Assembly (NCBI GenBank): GCA_966250385.1
Contig: CBINHC010000005.1
Location: 1-64,000 of the forward strand
DNA length: 64,000 nucleotides
Direction: 5' to 3'
Source: DASWTL01 sp966250385
GTDB lineage: Bacteria; Bacteroidota; Bacteroidia; Sphingobacteriales; Sphingobacteriaceae
Below are positions 8,691 through 16,447 of this stretch, piece after piece. The translations under genes and the position numbers were made by a program. The notes below the pieces were generated by a model, which saw nothing but the letters and a program-made list of their open reading frames with translations, ran no database searches and was not told the origin of the DNA. The first letter of the stretch is position 1. Each line of letters opens with the position of its first letter.

Positions 8691-9656
8691 ATGAAAACAG
8701 TTAAAAAAGCACTGGTCTTTACCGTGATCGGCCTGGTCGTTATCATTTGCGGAGGCCTCGGCTATGTAAAATTCGGATTGCCGGATGTAAAGGATGCGCC
8801 GGACCTTAAGGTGGACATCACCCCCGCCCGGGTTGAAAGAGGAAAATACCTGGCGAACCATGTTGCCGTCTGTATGGATTGCCATACGAAACGGGACTGG
8901 ACCCGGTTCTCGGGACCGCTGGATCCGGATGGCCTGGGCGCCGGAGGTGAGAAGTTTGATTCCAATGTCGGATTTCCGGGTGAAGTGTATGTTCCCAATA
9001 TCACACCCCATAACCTGGCGTCCTGGACGGATGGCGAGATCTTCCGGGCGATCACGGTCGGCGTAAAAAAGGACGGCTCCGCGATCTTCCCGATCATGCC
9101 CTACAAGTCTTACGGGACGATGGACAAGGAGGATGTATACTCCATCATCGCCTACATCCGGACACTGGCCCCGAAAGCATCCACCACGCCGGAACGGAAA
9201 CTTGATTTCCCCCTTAATTTCATTGTCAATACCATTCCGTCAGAGGCGGTTCACGGAACCCGCCCGGCGGACTCGGATATCCTTGAAAAGGGAAAATACC
9301 TGGTGAATATGGCAGCCTGTGCCGAATGCCATACCAAGAGCAACAAGAATGGACCCATTGCCGGTTTCGAGTTCGCCGGCGGCAACAGTTTCGAGATGCC
9401 AAACGGCACGGTGACAGCCGCCAACATTTCCCCTGATCCGGAAACCGGCATCGGCCGGTGGTCCAAAGAGCTTTTTCTGGCAAAATTCCGGGCGCATGCC
9501 GATCAGAACGGGGTAATGAAACCCGGCGATATGCAGACCATCATGCCCTGGACGATGTACGGAAAAATGGAAACCGGTGATCTCGAGGCGATCTATGCGT
9601 ACCTGAGGACGGTCAAACCTGTTAAAAACGGCATCGTCCGCTTTCAGCCCAGGTGA
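8691..9656 (+). CDS. Membrane-anchored dihaem cytochrome c
   Basis: Periplasmic electron carrier with two class-I cytochrome c domains. An N-terminal helix (residues 7-28) serves as signal or anchor. Haem sites CMDCH (C61, C64, H65) and CAECH (C210, C213, H214) are visible, each preceded by a GKYL segment. IMPYKSYG and IMPWTMYGKM provide candidate distal methionines. The 321-residue layout resembles the small subunits of alcohol- or sugar-dehydrogenase-linked cytochromes, but no dehydrogenase lies beside it. It is preceded by a 70-nt gap with a near-consensus TACTTTAG. A hairpin inside the end of convergent mqnA could terminate it. Confidence 0.9.
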   Translation: MKTVKKALVFTVIGLVVIICGGLGYVKFGLPDVKDAPDLKVDITPARVERGKYLANHVAVCMDCHTKRDWTRFSGPLDPDGLGAGGEKFDSNVGFPGEVYVPNITPHNLASWTDGEIFRAITVGVKKDGSAIFPIMPYKSYGTMDKEDVYSIIAYIRTLAPKASTTPERKLDFPLNFIVNTIPSEAVHGTRPADSDILEKGKYLVNMAACAECHTKSNKNGPIAGFEFAGGNSFEMPNGTVTAANISPDPETGIGRWSKELFLAKFRAHADQNGVMKPGDMQTIMPWTMYGKMETGDLEAIYAYLRTVKPVKNGIVRFQPR

Positions 9657-9666
9657 AAACGGACTC

Positions 9667-10392
9667 CTACAGAACGGTCTTAAGAAGTGCCAGGTATTTT
9701 TCCAGGGCACTTCTTTTCGTTTCAGTCAGGTCGAAATCCAGCTTATTGCACAGGTAGTCTTCCAGGTCGAATCCGGGATGTTCCGGCAGCTCCTTTAAAA
9801 CCTCCTGAGTATGATCAACTCCGAAAGCCAGCGCTTTATTGAATCCTTCGACAAACTCCGGATCCAGCGGCTTATTGGACACCCAGGCGGCGAATACAAA
9901 CGGCAGGCCGCAATAGGCTTTCCAGGACTCGGCCAGGTCATAGACGTACGGAAACGCGTGCTTTTTTCCGAAGGTCCGGTCCCCGATCTCCACGAACGCA
10001 TCTGCGGATTCACCATCCAGGGTAAAAGCGGGCTCGACCTTCCAGTGGTATTTCAGTAATACTCTGGCCAGACCGTTGGAAGTCCTCGACTGGGTATCCA
10101 GCCTGACCGTCCGGATCTCCCCGACCGGCTTGTTCGAAAACAGAAAAACGGAGTCCACGGGACCGTCCGCGCCGATGCAATAATCGGAAATGATATGGTA
10201 GTTCGGAATCGACAGCAGGGCTGCTACAGGAATCAGGCCGAGATCAGCTTCATCGCTGATCACTTTGGCGGCACAGTCGGACGGTATATCCAGGCTCAGC
10301 TGCATCCGTTCGAGGATATCTGAATGCTGAAGCCCGTAAACAAAAGGTTTGGTGTTCGTATAGGAAACGGCAGAAACTCTGATCTTATTCAC
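9667..10392 (-). CDS. mqnA: Chorismate dehydratase MqnA (futalosine pathway)
   Basis: Dehydrates chorismate to 3-enolpyruvyl-benzoate, the first futalosine-route step to menaquinone. The 241-residue protein has a periplasmic-binding-protein-like fold with typical motifs: VSAVSYTNTKPFVYGL, ADLGLIPVAAL, LDTQSRTSNGLARVLL, FVEIGDRTF and LPFVFAAWV. It overlaps the histidine phosphatase gene by 4 nt and is the last gene of a run beginning with mqnE, so substrate supply and the MqnE step are coexpressed. No menCDEF-type genes are present in the window. Confidence 0.93.
   Translation of the reverse strand: MNKIRVSAVSYTNTKPFVYGLQHSDILERMQLSLDIPSDCAAKVISDEADLGLIPVAALLSIPNYHIISDYCIGADGPVDSVFLFSNKPVGEIRTVRLDTQSRTSNGLARVLLKYHWKVEPAFTLDGESADAFVEIGDRTFGKKHAFPYVYDLAESWKAYCGLPFVFAAWVSNKPLDPEFVEGFNKALAFGVDHTQEVLKELPEHPGFDLEDYLCNKLDFDLTETKRSALEKYLALLKTVL
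9682..9715 (+). terminator. Hairpin ending the cytochrome c transcript
   Basis: A 10-bp perfect stem (AAGAAGTGCC, 9682-9691, with 9706-9715), a 14-nt loop and a short T-rich tail follow the cytochrome c stop by 25 nt. The structure lies wholly within the 3' coding end of convergent mqnA, so it must serve both as protein code and as terminator if it is functional. Confidence 0.5.
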
Positions 10393-11018
10393 AAGCGGGG
10401 CAAAAAATATGTTAAATGATCGGTATTGTTAAAATCGGTGATCTCAAAACGAACTCCGTCATATCGGACCTTATATAAGGCCGTGTTGGAATGGGGGAAT
10501 TTATCCATCTCGGACAGCGGAAGATTGGTCAGCAGGCACAGGAACAGCCGCATCGCCCGTCCGTGCATACAGATCAGGATCGTAGATGCGTCTTCTTCTT
10601 CCAGAATCTTTTCCAAAACCTCCAGCTGGCGTTCCTTGACCTCGAGCGGACTTTCTCCGCTTTCAAACTTGGCATGCAGCCTACCCTGCGACCAGTTCTG
10701 AAGCATATCCTGGTAGGCGTCCCTGGTTTCCAAGGTTGCTTCACGGCCCTCATAGATTCCCCATGCCAGTTCGTCCAGACCGGCGTATTGTACCCAGGGT
10801 ATCTGCCGGTCAATGAAGTGCCGGACCGTCTGATGGGTCCGCTTCAGTGTGGACGTGTAAATCTTGTCAAAAGATACATCACCGTAGGCGCGGTAAAAGG
10901 CTTCGGCCTGTCTGCGACCCATATCATTCAGATCGGTATCCATACCTCGTCCCTGGACGATCCCTTTCCGGTTCAGCTCTGTTTCTCCGTGGCGGATGAT
11001 GTATAAGGTTTTCTCCAT
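10389..11018 (-). CDS. Histidine phosphatase family protein
   Basis: A 209-residue member of the phosphoglycerate mutase-like histidine phosphatase superfamily. The phosphoacceptor motif IIRHGETELN (H about residue 9), DLNDMGRRQAEAF, IYTSTLKRTHQT, ELAWGIYEGRE with the proton-donor glutamate, and the second catalytic histidine in ICMHGRAMRLFL are all visible. It sits between mqnE and mqnA, overlapping mqnA by 4 nt and starting 6 nt after mqnE. A phosphatase role in the menaquinone route is therefore possible, but sugar-phosphate or general phosphatase activity is equally consistent with the family. Confidence 0.88.
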   Translation of the reverse strand: MEKTLYIIRHGETELNRKGIVQGRGMDTDLNDMGRRQAEAFYRAYGDVSFDKIYTSTLKRTHQTVRHFIDRQIPWVQYAGLDELAWGIYEGREATLETRDAYQDMLQNWSQGRLHAKFESGESPLEVKERQLEVLEKILEEEDASTILICMHGRAMRLFLCLLTNLPLSEMDKFPHSNTALYKVRYDGVRFEITDFNNTDHLTYFLPRL

Positions 11019-11024
11019 TCGAAG

Positions 11025-12227
11025 TTAAACCTGATTGATCACCGGAAGTTTGTAGAAACGACCCTTTTCGTCCTCCTCGGGAAACTGGTAATCCGTAAAA
11101 TCGGTCACTACCCCGTACAGGGTATCGCGCTCAATCGGTGTCCGGCCAACCTGCCGGATGAGGTCGACGAGCTCCCTGGTAGTCATCGCCGGCGTCTGCT
11201 CCTCAGCACCGGCCATGGAGTAGATTTTCGTGGTGTCATCCAGCGTTCCGTCGATATCGTCAACGCCATAGTGGAGCGATAACTGAGCGGTCGTTCGGCT
11301 GATCATCGCCCAGTACGCCTTGATATGATCGAAGTTGTCCAGGTAGATCCGAGCAATGGCATAGTTACGGAGATCCTCGATCACCGAAACCTCCGGCACA
11401 TGGGACATTTCATTTCCCTGGTTCCTGAATTTCAGCGGAATAAACGTCTGAAATCCGCCGGTACGGTCCTGAAGCTGTCTGAGCTGCTCCATATGATCGA
11501 CCCGGTGCCAGAATTGCTCAATATGACCGTAGAGCATGGTCGCATTCGACCGCTGACCCAGTTTATGCCATTCCTCATGGATGGCCAGCCATTGCTCGCC
11601 GGTACATTTGTCTTTGGCGATCTGGTTCCGGATCTCCGGATGAAAGATTTCAGCGCCACCACCGGGAATAGAATCCAGGCCGGCTTCCTTCATCAGCCGC
11701 ATCCCGGTGGCATAGTCTATCTTGGCTTTTTTGAAGATATAGTGATATTCAACCGGTGTCAGGGCCTTGATATGCAGCCCGGGCCGGTGCCGGCGGATGC
11801 TCCGGAAAAGCTCGCTGTAAAACTGAAGGTCATACTGGGGTAATACGCCCCCAACGATATGAACTTCCGTAACCGGCTGGTCATCATATTTGCGGACGAT
11901 GTCCAGCATCTCTTCCATGGTATATTCCCACCCTTCGCTCCGCTGTTTGATCAGCCGGGAATACGAGCAGAACTTGCAGTCGTACACACAGAGGTTGGTC
12001 GGTTCAATATGGAAATTGCGGTTGAAAAAAGTATGATTCCCGTGCCTTTGTTCCCGGATGAAGTTGGCCAGTACACCCAGGTAACCCAGTTCAGCTTTTT
12101 CAAATAACAGGACCCCTTCGTCAAAGGAGATCCGTACTCCGTCATGTACTTTTTGTGCGATGGACCTCAGTTCGGGGCTGAGTGCAGGATCGGATAATAA
12201 CAGATGGATATTACGTTCAGAACTCAT
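11025..12227 (-). CDS. mqnE: Aminofutalosine synthase MqnE (radical SAM)
   Basis: Radical SAM enzyme joining 3-enolpyruvyl-benzoate and the adenosyl radical to give aminofutalosine. The 400-residue protein carries the 4Fe-4S motif CX3CX2C at C80, C84 and C87. It also has the MqnE-type motifs VHIVGGVLPQYDL, LKALTPVEYHYIF-like sequence, SIPGGGAEIF and SNATMLYGHIE. These separate it from MqnC. It is first in the run mqnE-phosphatase-mqnA. A -7 box 14 nt upstream gives a leader of about 10 nt. Later pathway genes (mqnB/mqnC/mqnD) are not in the window. Confidence 0.93.
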   Translation of the reverse strand: MSSERNIHLLLSDPALSPELRSIAQKVHDGVRISFDEGVLLFEKAELGYLGVLANFIREQRHGNHTFFNRNFHIEPTNLCVYDCKFCSYSRLIKQRSEGWEYTMEEMLDIVRKYDDQPVTEVHIVGGVLPQYDLQFYSELFRSIRRHRPGLHIKALTPVEYHYIFKKAKIDYATGMRLMKEAGLDSIPGGGAEIFHPEIRNQIAKDKCTGEQWLAIHEEWHKLGQRSNATMLYGHIEQFWHRVDHMEQLRQLQDRTGGFQTFIPLKFRNQGNEMSHVPEVSVIEDLRNYAIARIYLDNFDHIKAYWAMISRTTAQLSLHYGVDDIDGTLDDTTKIYSMAGAEEQTPAMTTRELVDLIRQVGRTPIERDTLYGVVTDFTDYQFPEEDEKGRFYKLPVINQV

Positions 12228-12241
12228 TCAAAAAGTTTCCC

Positions 12242-12249
12242 CAAAAATA
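12242..12249 (-). promoter_or_regulatory. -7 box (TATTTTTG) of mqnE operon
   Basis: Exact TAnnTTTG on the minus strand, 14 nt before the mqnE ATG. No clear -33 element is visible. It would drive the mqnE-phosphatase-mqnA run. Confidence 0.5.
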
Positions 12250-12370
12250 CGATTAAAGCAGTAAAAAACCGATCTGCGCTACATTGTTACATAAAAATGA
12301 AACTTCAGGCCCATGAGCCGGACAAACAGTTTCCGCCCGCTGCGTGTTGGTTAGAGAAAACTAAAAAGTT

Positions 12371-12544
12371 ATGGAGAACAGCATATACACCAGATACATC
12401 TTCAGGGACCGGACCAATGACCAGCTTATCCGTGAACTCCTGGTGAACGGCAATGTGAACCATTCCGACAAAATCCATCTGACAATCCGGGAACTGATGG
12501 AGCAATACTCGCTGGCTGAATCTGACATTAAGATTGAAAACTGA
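12371..12544 (+). CDS. Small hypothetical protein, 57 aa
   Basis: A small open frame starting at ATG 12371 and ending at 12544. The product (MENSIYTRYIFRDRT...) looks like a compact, acidic, helical protein: NDQLIRELLVNGNVNHSDKIHL and TIRELMEQYSLAES alternate hydrophobic and charged positions. I do not recognise a family. Support for a real gene comes from the strong hairpin terminator 16 nt after its stop and from placement in a gap between mqnE (minus) and the 75-aa gene (minus). Codon use looks like that of its neighbours. Confidence 0.55.
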   Translation: MENSIYTRYIFRDRTNDQLIRELLVNGNVNHSDKIHLTIRELMEQYSLAESDIKIEN

Positions 12545-12560
12545 GCAATCCCCGTAAAAA

Positions 12561-12588
12561 ACAAAACCTTGCCGAGGCAAGGTTTTGT
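12561..12588. terminator. Bidirectional hairpin terminator
   Basis: ACAAAACCTTGC pairs perfectly with GCAAGGTTTTGT around a CGAG loop: a 12-bp stem with A-rich left and T-rich right flanks. It lies between the convergent 57-aa (+) and 75-aa (-) genes and can end both. Confidence 0.75.
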
Positions 12589-12607
12589 CCATATGAAACT
12601 TATACCG

Positions 12608-12835
12608 TTAGTTCACGTCAGGAATTTCTTTTCCGATCGCCTGTATCAGGTCGGCAGAAACCATTTCATTATGCCTGACTTTCCATTCGTCATTCCTCAG
12701 GGTGATAAACACATTGTTGCCTGCCGGTAAGGTTACTGACCAGCCTTCTTCACGATTGTTCCGGCACGGATTTGCTTCAAGTCCGAGCAATTTTCCGGAC
12801 TGGGGGTCCTTTACGTTGATTTTCATAACACACAC
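12608..12835 (-). CDS. Small hypothetical protein, 75 aa
   Basis: A 75-residue soluble protein of unknown family. The sequence includes KINVKDPQSGKLLGLEANPC, an SVTLPAGNNVFITLRND beta-like segment and a C-terminal helix ADLIQAIGKEIPDV. The second methionine (ATG 12826, MKINVKDP) may be the true start because MCV before it adds nothing. It ends 20 nt from a shared terminator and is followed upstream by a response regulator on the same strand. No function is indicated. Confidence 0.55.
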   Translation of the reverse strand: MCVMKINVKDPQSGKLLGLEANPCRNNREEGWSVTLPAGNNVFITLRNDEWKVRHNEMVSADLIQAIGKEIPDVN

Positions 12836-12906
12836 ATCTTATTCAATACCTTATTCAGAACAACATATCCATCCAAAAGTTTGCCAGGCAAGTGCCGGCC
12901 TGCGGA

Positions 12907-13296
12907 TCATGACACCCGGGTGAGGATATCCTGAACCATGTCCGGGTTTATTGGCTTTGAAATAAAGCCGGAAACAAACGGGTATTGCCTGGACCGGTCA
13001 ATCTCATTCTCATCGATGGATGACGACAGAATAAATATATGGATGGTTTTTCCGAGTTGCGGAGCGATGCCGGCAAACCGCTCCAGGAACATCCAGCCAT
13101 CCGTCACGGGCATGTTCAGGTCAAGCAGGATCACATCCGGCAGTTCACCGCCGTCACTCCGGCTTTCAAGAAATTCAAGCGCCTGGTCGGCCCTCCGGAA
13201 AATCCGGAGCTGACCGAATGCCCCCGTCCGGTTAATAAGGAGCTCGGCCAGCCGGAGCTGGATAGGATCGTCATCAATTAAGAATGCTTTTATCAT
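12907..13296 (-). CDS. Single-domain response regulator (CheY-like)
   Basis: A 129-residue stand-alone receiver domain. The acidic pocket D8-D9-D10, phosphoacceptor D59 (LLDLNMP), the conserved serine in FILSSS and the lysine in SKPI are present. No DNA-binding or enzymatic output domain follows, so it probably works by protein contact or in a phosphorelay with a hybrid kinase. No histidine kinase lies nearby. The fold is certain from motifs; the pathway is unknown. Confidence 0.9.
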   Translation of the reverse strand: MIKAFLIDDDPIQLRLAELLINRTGAFGQLRIFRRADQALEFLESRSDGGELPDVILLDLNMPVTDGWMFLERFAGIAPQLGKTIHIFILSSSIDENEIDRSRQYPFVSGFISKPINPDMVQDILTRVS

Positions 13297-13494
13297 TTAA
13301 AGGCTGTTCATTTGGTTTATCGCAGCACTTTCCTTATCCAAATTAGTACCAAAGCCGAAAAATACACCCAGCAACCACGGTACACCCGGTGAAGCATCCA
13401 AAATTATTCCGTTAATGGGGAATAACCGGGAAAAATTATTCCACCTCTTGCCCCGTAAAGACAACCGACCGCTTGCTGTTCAGTGGTATTTCTC

Positions 13495-13502
13495 TATCTT
13501 TC
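13495..13502 (+). promoter_or_regulatory. Probable -7 box (TATCTTTC) of FKBP gene
   Basis: One mismatch to TAnnTTTG, 14 nt before the ATG at 13517. It supports starting the FKBP gene at its signal peptide rather than at the upstream in-frame ATG at 13415. Confidence 0.4.
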
Positions 13503-13516
13503 CTGAAATTTATACG

Positions 13517-14215
13517 ATGACAAAGAAACTTTTATTCCTGGTCTTTTCGGCCGTAACGGCCAGCAGTGTCCAGGCTCAGACGGGAAAGACAGCGGCGGAC
13601 CAGAACCAGGCGATTTTGAAAACGAAAGGCGACTCGGCAAGCTATGCCTTCGGATTAAGTGTAGCGGAGGATCTCAGATCCCGCGGGGTCAAAAGCCTGA
13701 ACTACACCCTGGTCGCCCGGGCTATGGAAGACATCTTCAGCGACCGGAGCACTGCGCTGAACGGAGAACAGCGGCAAAAAGCCATCTACTCCTTCCTCGA
13801 ACAGGCAAGTAACGAGCTGAAAGCGGCAAGTTCCGCCGAAGGAAAGCGATTCCTGGAAGAAAACAAGAAAAAGCCGGGGATTAAGACGACCGCAAGCGGA
13901 TTGCAATACGAGGTTCTTCAGGCCGGTACCGGTGCCAGACCGAAAGCGAGTGATGAGGTAACGGTCCACTATAAAGGGACTTTGCTGAACGGAAAGCAGT
14001 TTGACAGTTCCTATGACCGGGACGAGCCGCTCAAGATCCAGCTCAATCAGGTCATTCCGGGCTGGACCGAAGGCGTCCAGCTGATGCAGGCCGGTTCGAA
14101 ATACCGGTTCTTCGTTCCTTACCAGCTGGGCTACGGCGAGCGCGGAGCCGGAGCGGACATCCCTCCTTTCAGCGTGCTGATTTTTGAGATCGAGCTGCTG
14201 AAGATCGGCAAGTAG
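13517..14215 (+). CDS. FKBP-type peptidyl-prolyl isomerase, exported
   Basis: Periplasmic or outer-membrane folding helper (Mip/FkpA type). The 232-residue product has a signal peptide (MTKKLLFLVFSAVTASSVQAQ) and an N-terminal helical dimerisation domain with SYAFGLSVAEDLRSRG. A C-terminal FKBP domain from about 145 carries VTVHYKGTLLNGKQFDSSYDR, VIPGWTEGVQLMQAGSKYRFF and PFSVLIFEIELL, covering the active-site pocket. ATG 13517 is preferred over the in-frame ATG at 13415 because it starts the signal peptide and has a -7-like box just upstream. Its stop is 2 nt from the convergent DUF1015 stop. Confidence 0.92.
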   Translation: MTKKLLFLVFSAVTASSVQAQTGKTAADQNQAILKTKGDSASYAFGLSVAEDLRSRGVKSLNYTLVARAMEDIFSDRSTALNGEQRQKAIYSFLEQASNELKAASSAEGKRFLEENKKKPGIKTTASGLQYEVLQAGTGARPKASDEVTVHYKGTLLNGKQFDSSYDRDEPLKIQLNQVIPGWTEGVQLMQAGSKYRFFVPYQLGYGERGAGADIPPFSVLIFEIELLKIGK

Positions 14216-14216
14216 G

Positions 14217-15452
14217 TCAGCTGATCATATGGATCACCAGACCCGCAACGAATTTGGGTTCGAACCAGGTAGATTTTGGCGGCATCACTTCACCGGCATC
14301 AGCTACCTGGATCAACTCTTCCAGCGAGGTTGGATAAAGTGTGAAGGCAACGGCGAACTCGCCGCTGTCAACCCGCCGCTCAATTTCTTCAACGGGTATC
14401 ACACCACCCGAGAAACTGATCCGCGAATCGGTCCTTGCATCAGCGATGTTAAGCACCGGTGAAAGAATATACTTTTCCAGGATGGATACGTCCAGCCGGT
14501 CAGCCGGGTTCTCAGCCTGGCAGGTTGACGGAAGCGCTTTTAGTTCAAACCAGCGGTTATCCAGGTACATTCCAAAGGAATGTTTTTCCCGCGGCACGAC
14601 CTGGGCGGGCGACTCCGCGCAATAGAAATGCCTGCTGACCGCTTCCAGGAAATCTTCCCGCGCCAATCCGCCCAGATCCCGGACCATCCGGTGAAATTCA
14701 TAGATCTTCAGCTGGTCTGAGGCAATATAGACGGAATTGAAGAAATTGTATTCTTCGTCACCGCGGTGTTTCAGGTTAAGTTTTCGCCGCTGGATACCAG
14801 CCGAACAGGCGGCAGCAGCCCGATGATGACCATCGGCGATATAGGATGCCGGAAGGTCCGCAAAACATTGTATCAGCTTACGGAGCTGGGCAGGATCGCT
14901 GATCCGCCACAGCCAGTGCTTTTGACCCTCAAGCTCGAAATGCAGCTCCTGCTGCTGCGCCACCACTGCAGCGATTACCTCGTTGATCGCCGGCTGAGCG
15001 ATATACGTGATCAGGACCGGATTGGCATCGATCCCGGTTTGCTGGAGGTAGTCGATCAGACCTTCTTCACGATCCTGGCGCGTCAGCTCATGTTTCTTGA
15101 CCGTATTGTTCAGGTAATCGTCAATCGACGTAACCGCCCAGATCCCGGTTTGAACCATGCCGCGGTGGGCAATGCGGTAAACATATAAGGAAGGCTCCCG
15201 GTCCTGGATAAAAATCTCCTTTTCCAGGAACTCTTCAAAATTCTCATTGATCTGTTTGAATGCCAGTTCCTTCTTCGAGCCGAGCATGTACCGGTTTTCC
15301 AGTTTCGGCACCAGCATGTTCGCATAGGAAAACGGATTTCCCTGGCGAACCTCCCGGATCTGGTTGATGCTCATGTTCTCGACAGGAAGCACCACCTGGT
15401 CCACGAATTGGGGATTCGGCCGGATTCCTTTGAAGGCTTTGATCTTAGGCAT
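14217..15452 (-). CDS. DUF1015 family protein
   Basis: A 411-residue protein of the DUF1015 family, possibly hydrolase or kinase related but without an agreed activity. Family features include the N-terminal FKGIRPNPQFVDQVV, a Q..NENFEEFLEKE stretch, SLYVYRI and the highly conserved YIADGHHRAAAA motif, whose histidines look catalytic or metal-binding. It is the last gene of serC-serA-DUF1015 (27 nt behind serA). That association recurs in Bacteroidota and suggests a part in serine metabolism or damage repair (inference). Confidence 0.88.
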   Translation of the reverse strand: MPKIKAFKGIRPNPQFVDQVVLPVENMSINQIREVRQGNPFSYANMLVPKLENRYMLGSKKELAFKQINENFEEFLEKEIFIQDREPSLYVYRIAHRGMVQTGIWAVTSIDDYLNNTVKKHELTRQDREEGLIDYLQQTGIDANPVLITYIAQPAINEVIAAVVAQQQELHFELEGQKHWLWRISDPAQLRKLIQCFADLPASYIADGHHRAAAACSAGIQRRKLNLKHRGDEEYNFFNSVYIASDQLKIYEFHRMVRDLGGLAREDFLEAVSRHFYCAESPAQVVPREKHSFGMYLDNRWFELKALPSTCQAENPADRLDVSILEKYILSPVLNIADARTDSRISFSGGVIPVEEIERRVDSGEFAVAFTLYPTSLEELIQVADAGEVMPPKSTWFEPKFVAGLVIHMIS

Positions 15453-15479
15453 TCGAATTTCGCTGGTTGAACCGTCTCC

Positions 15480-16430
15480 CTAGCTGTTGAAGTGTCCGAT
15501 GATCAGGTTAGCCAGTTCCGAGCCGATCCGCTCCTGCGCTTCCACCGTGGAGGCGCCGATATGCGGCGTCAGCGATACTTTCGGATGTCCCAGCAGATCC
15601 TGGCGCGGCGTCGGCTCATTCTCGAAGACGTCCAGTCCGGCAAACCCAACCGTTCCGTTCTCCAGCGCCTCCAGCAGCGCCGTTTCATCAATGGTTCCGC
15701 CGCGGGAACAGTTGACAATCCCGACTCCGCGTTTCATAACGCTGAACTCCTCGCTGCCGAGGACCGGCTTTTCGGCAAACGGAACATGCAGACTGATGAA
15801 ATCAGCCTGACGGATCACCTGGTCAAGGCTCATGGCATGAACAGGCACGTTCACGCGGATGTTACCGGCCAGTTCGAGCTCCAGTTCGGCAGGTACGGCG
15901 TGCAGGTCATAAGCCAGCACTTCCATTCCCAGGCCCAGCGCAATTCGGGCGGTCTCCCGGCCGATCCGGCCAAAGCCGATGATACCGATCTTCTTTCCGC
16001 GAAGTTCAATCCCCTTGGCGTAGGCCTTTTTCAGGGCGTTGAACTTCTCCGCGCCTTCAGCGGGCATCCGGCGGTTGGAATCCTGCAGAAACCGGACCCC
16101 GGTAAACAGATGTGAAAATACCAGTTCGGCAACCGACAGCGATGAGGCCGCAGGTGTGTTGACCACTGCCAGACCCTTGCTTCGGGCATATTCCACGTCG
16201 ATATTATCCATGCCGACACCGCCCCGACCAATCAGCCGCAGGTTCGGGCAGGCATCAATCAGATCCCGCCGGACTTTGGTGGCACTGCGGACGGTGATGG
16301 CGTCATAGTTTTTTAAGGCCTCAGGCAACTGGTCCTGCGGTATATTCTGGGTATCGACCTGGAAACCGGCCTGTTCGAGTAAAGACTTTCCCAGCGGATC
16401 GATGCCGTCATTGGCTAGAATACGAATCAT
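15480..16430 (-). CDS. serA: D-3-phosphoglycerate dehydrogenase, short form
   Basis: NAD-dependent oxidation of 3-phosphoglycerate to 3-phosphohydroxypyruvate, the first step of serine synthesis. The 316-residue protein has only the two core domains of the D-2-hydroxyacid dehydrogenase family: the Rossmann motif GKKIGIIGFGRIGRE, the substrate-binding NCSRGGTIDETAL and the catalytic triad R (in VNCSRGG), E (FENEP) and H (TPHIGAST). The C-terminal ACT domain used for serine feedback is absent, so allosteric control is probably missing or different. It lies 17 nt behind serC, which does the next step. Confidence 0.92.
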   Translation of the reverse strand: MIRILANDGIDPLGKSLLEQAGFQVDTQNIPQDQLPEALKNYDAITVRSATKVRRDLIDACPNLRLIGRGGVGMDNIDVEYARSKGLAVVNTPAASSLSVAELVFSHLFTGVRFLQDSNRRMPAEGAEKFNALKKAYAKGIELRGKKIGIIGFGRIGRETARIALGLGMEVLAYDLHAVPAELELELAGNIRVNVPVHAMSLDQVIRQADFISLHVPFAEKPVLGSEEFSVMKRGVGIVNCSRGGTIDETALLEALENGTVGFAGLDVFENEPTPRQDLLGHPKVSLTPHIGASTVEAQERIGSELANLIIGHFNS

Positions 16431-16447
16431 ATGTTATTCAGTTTAGA

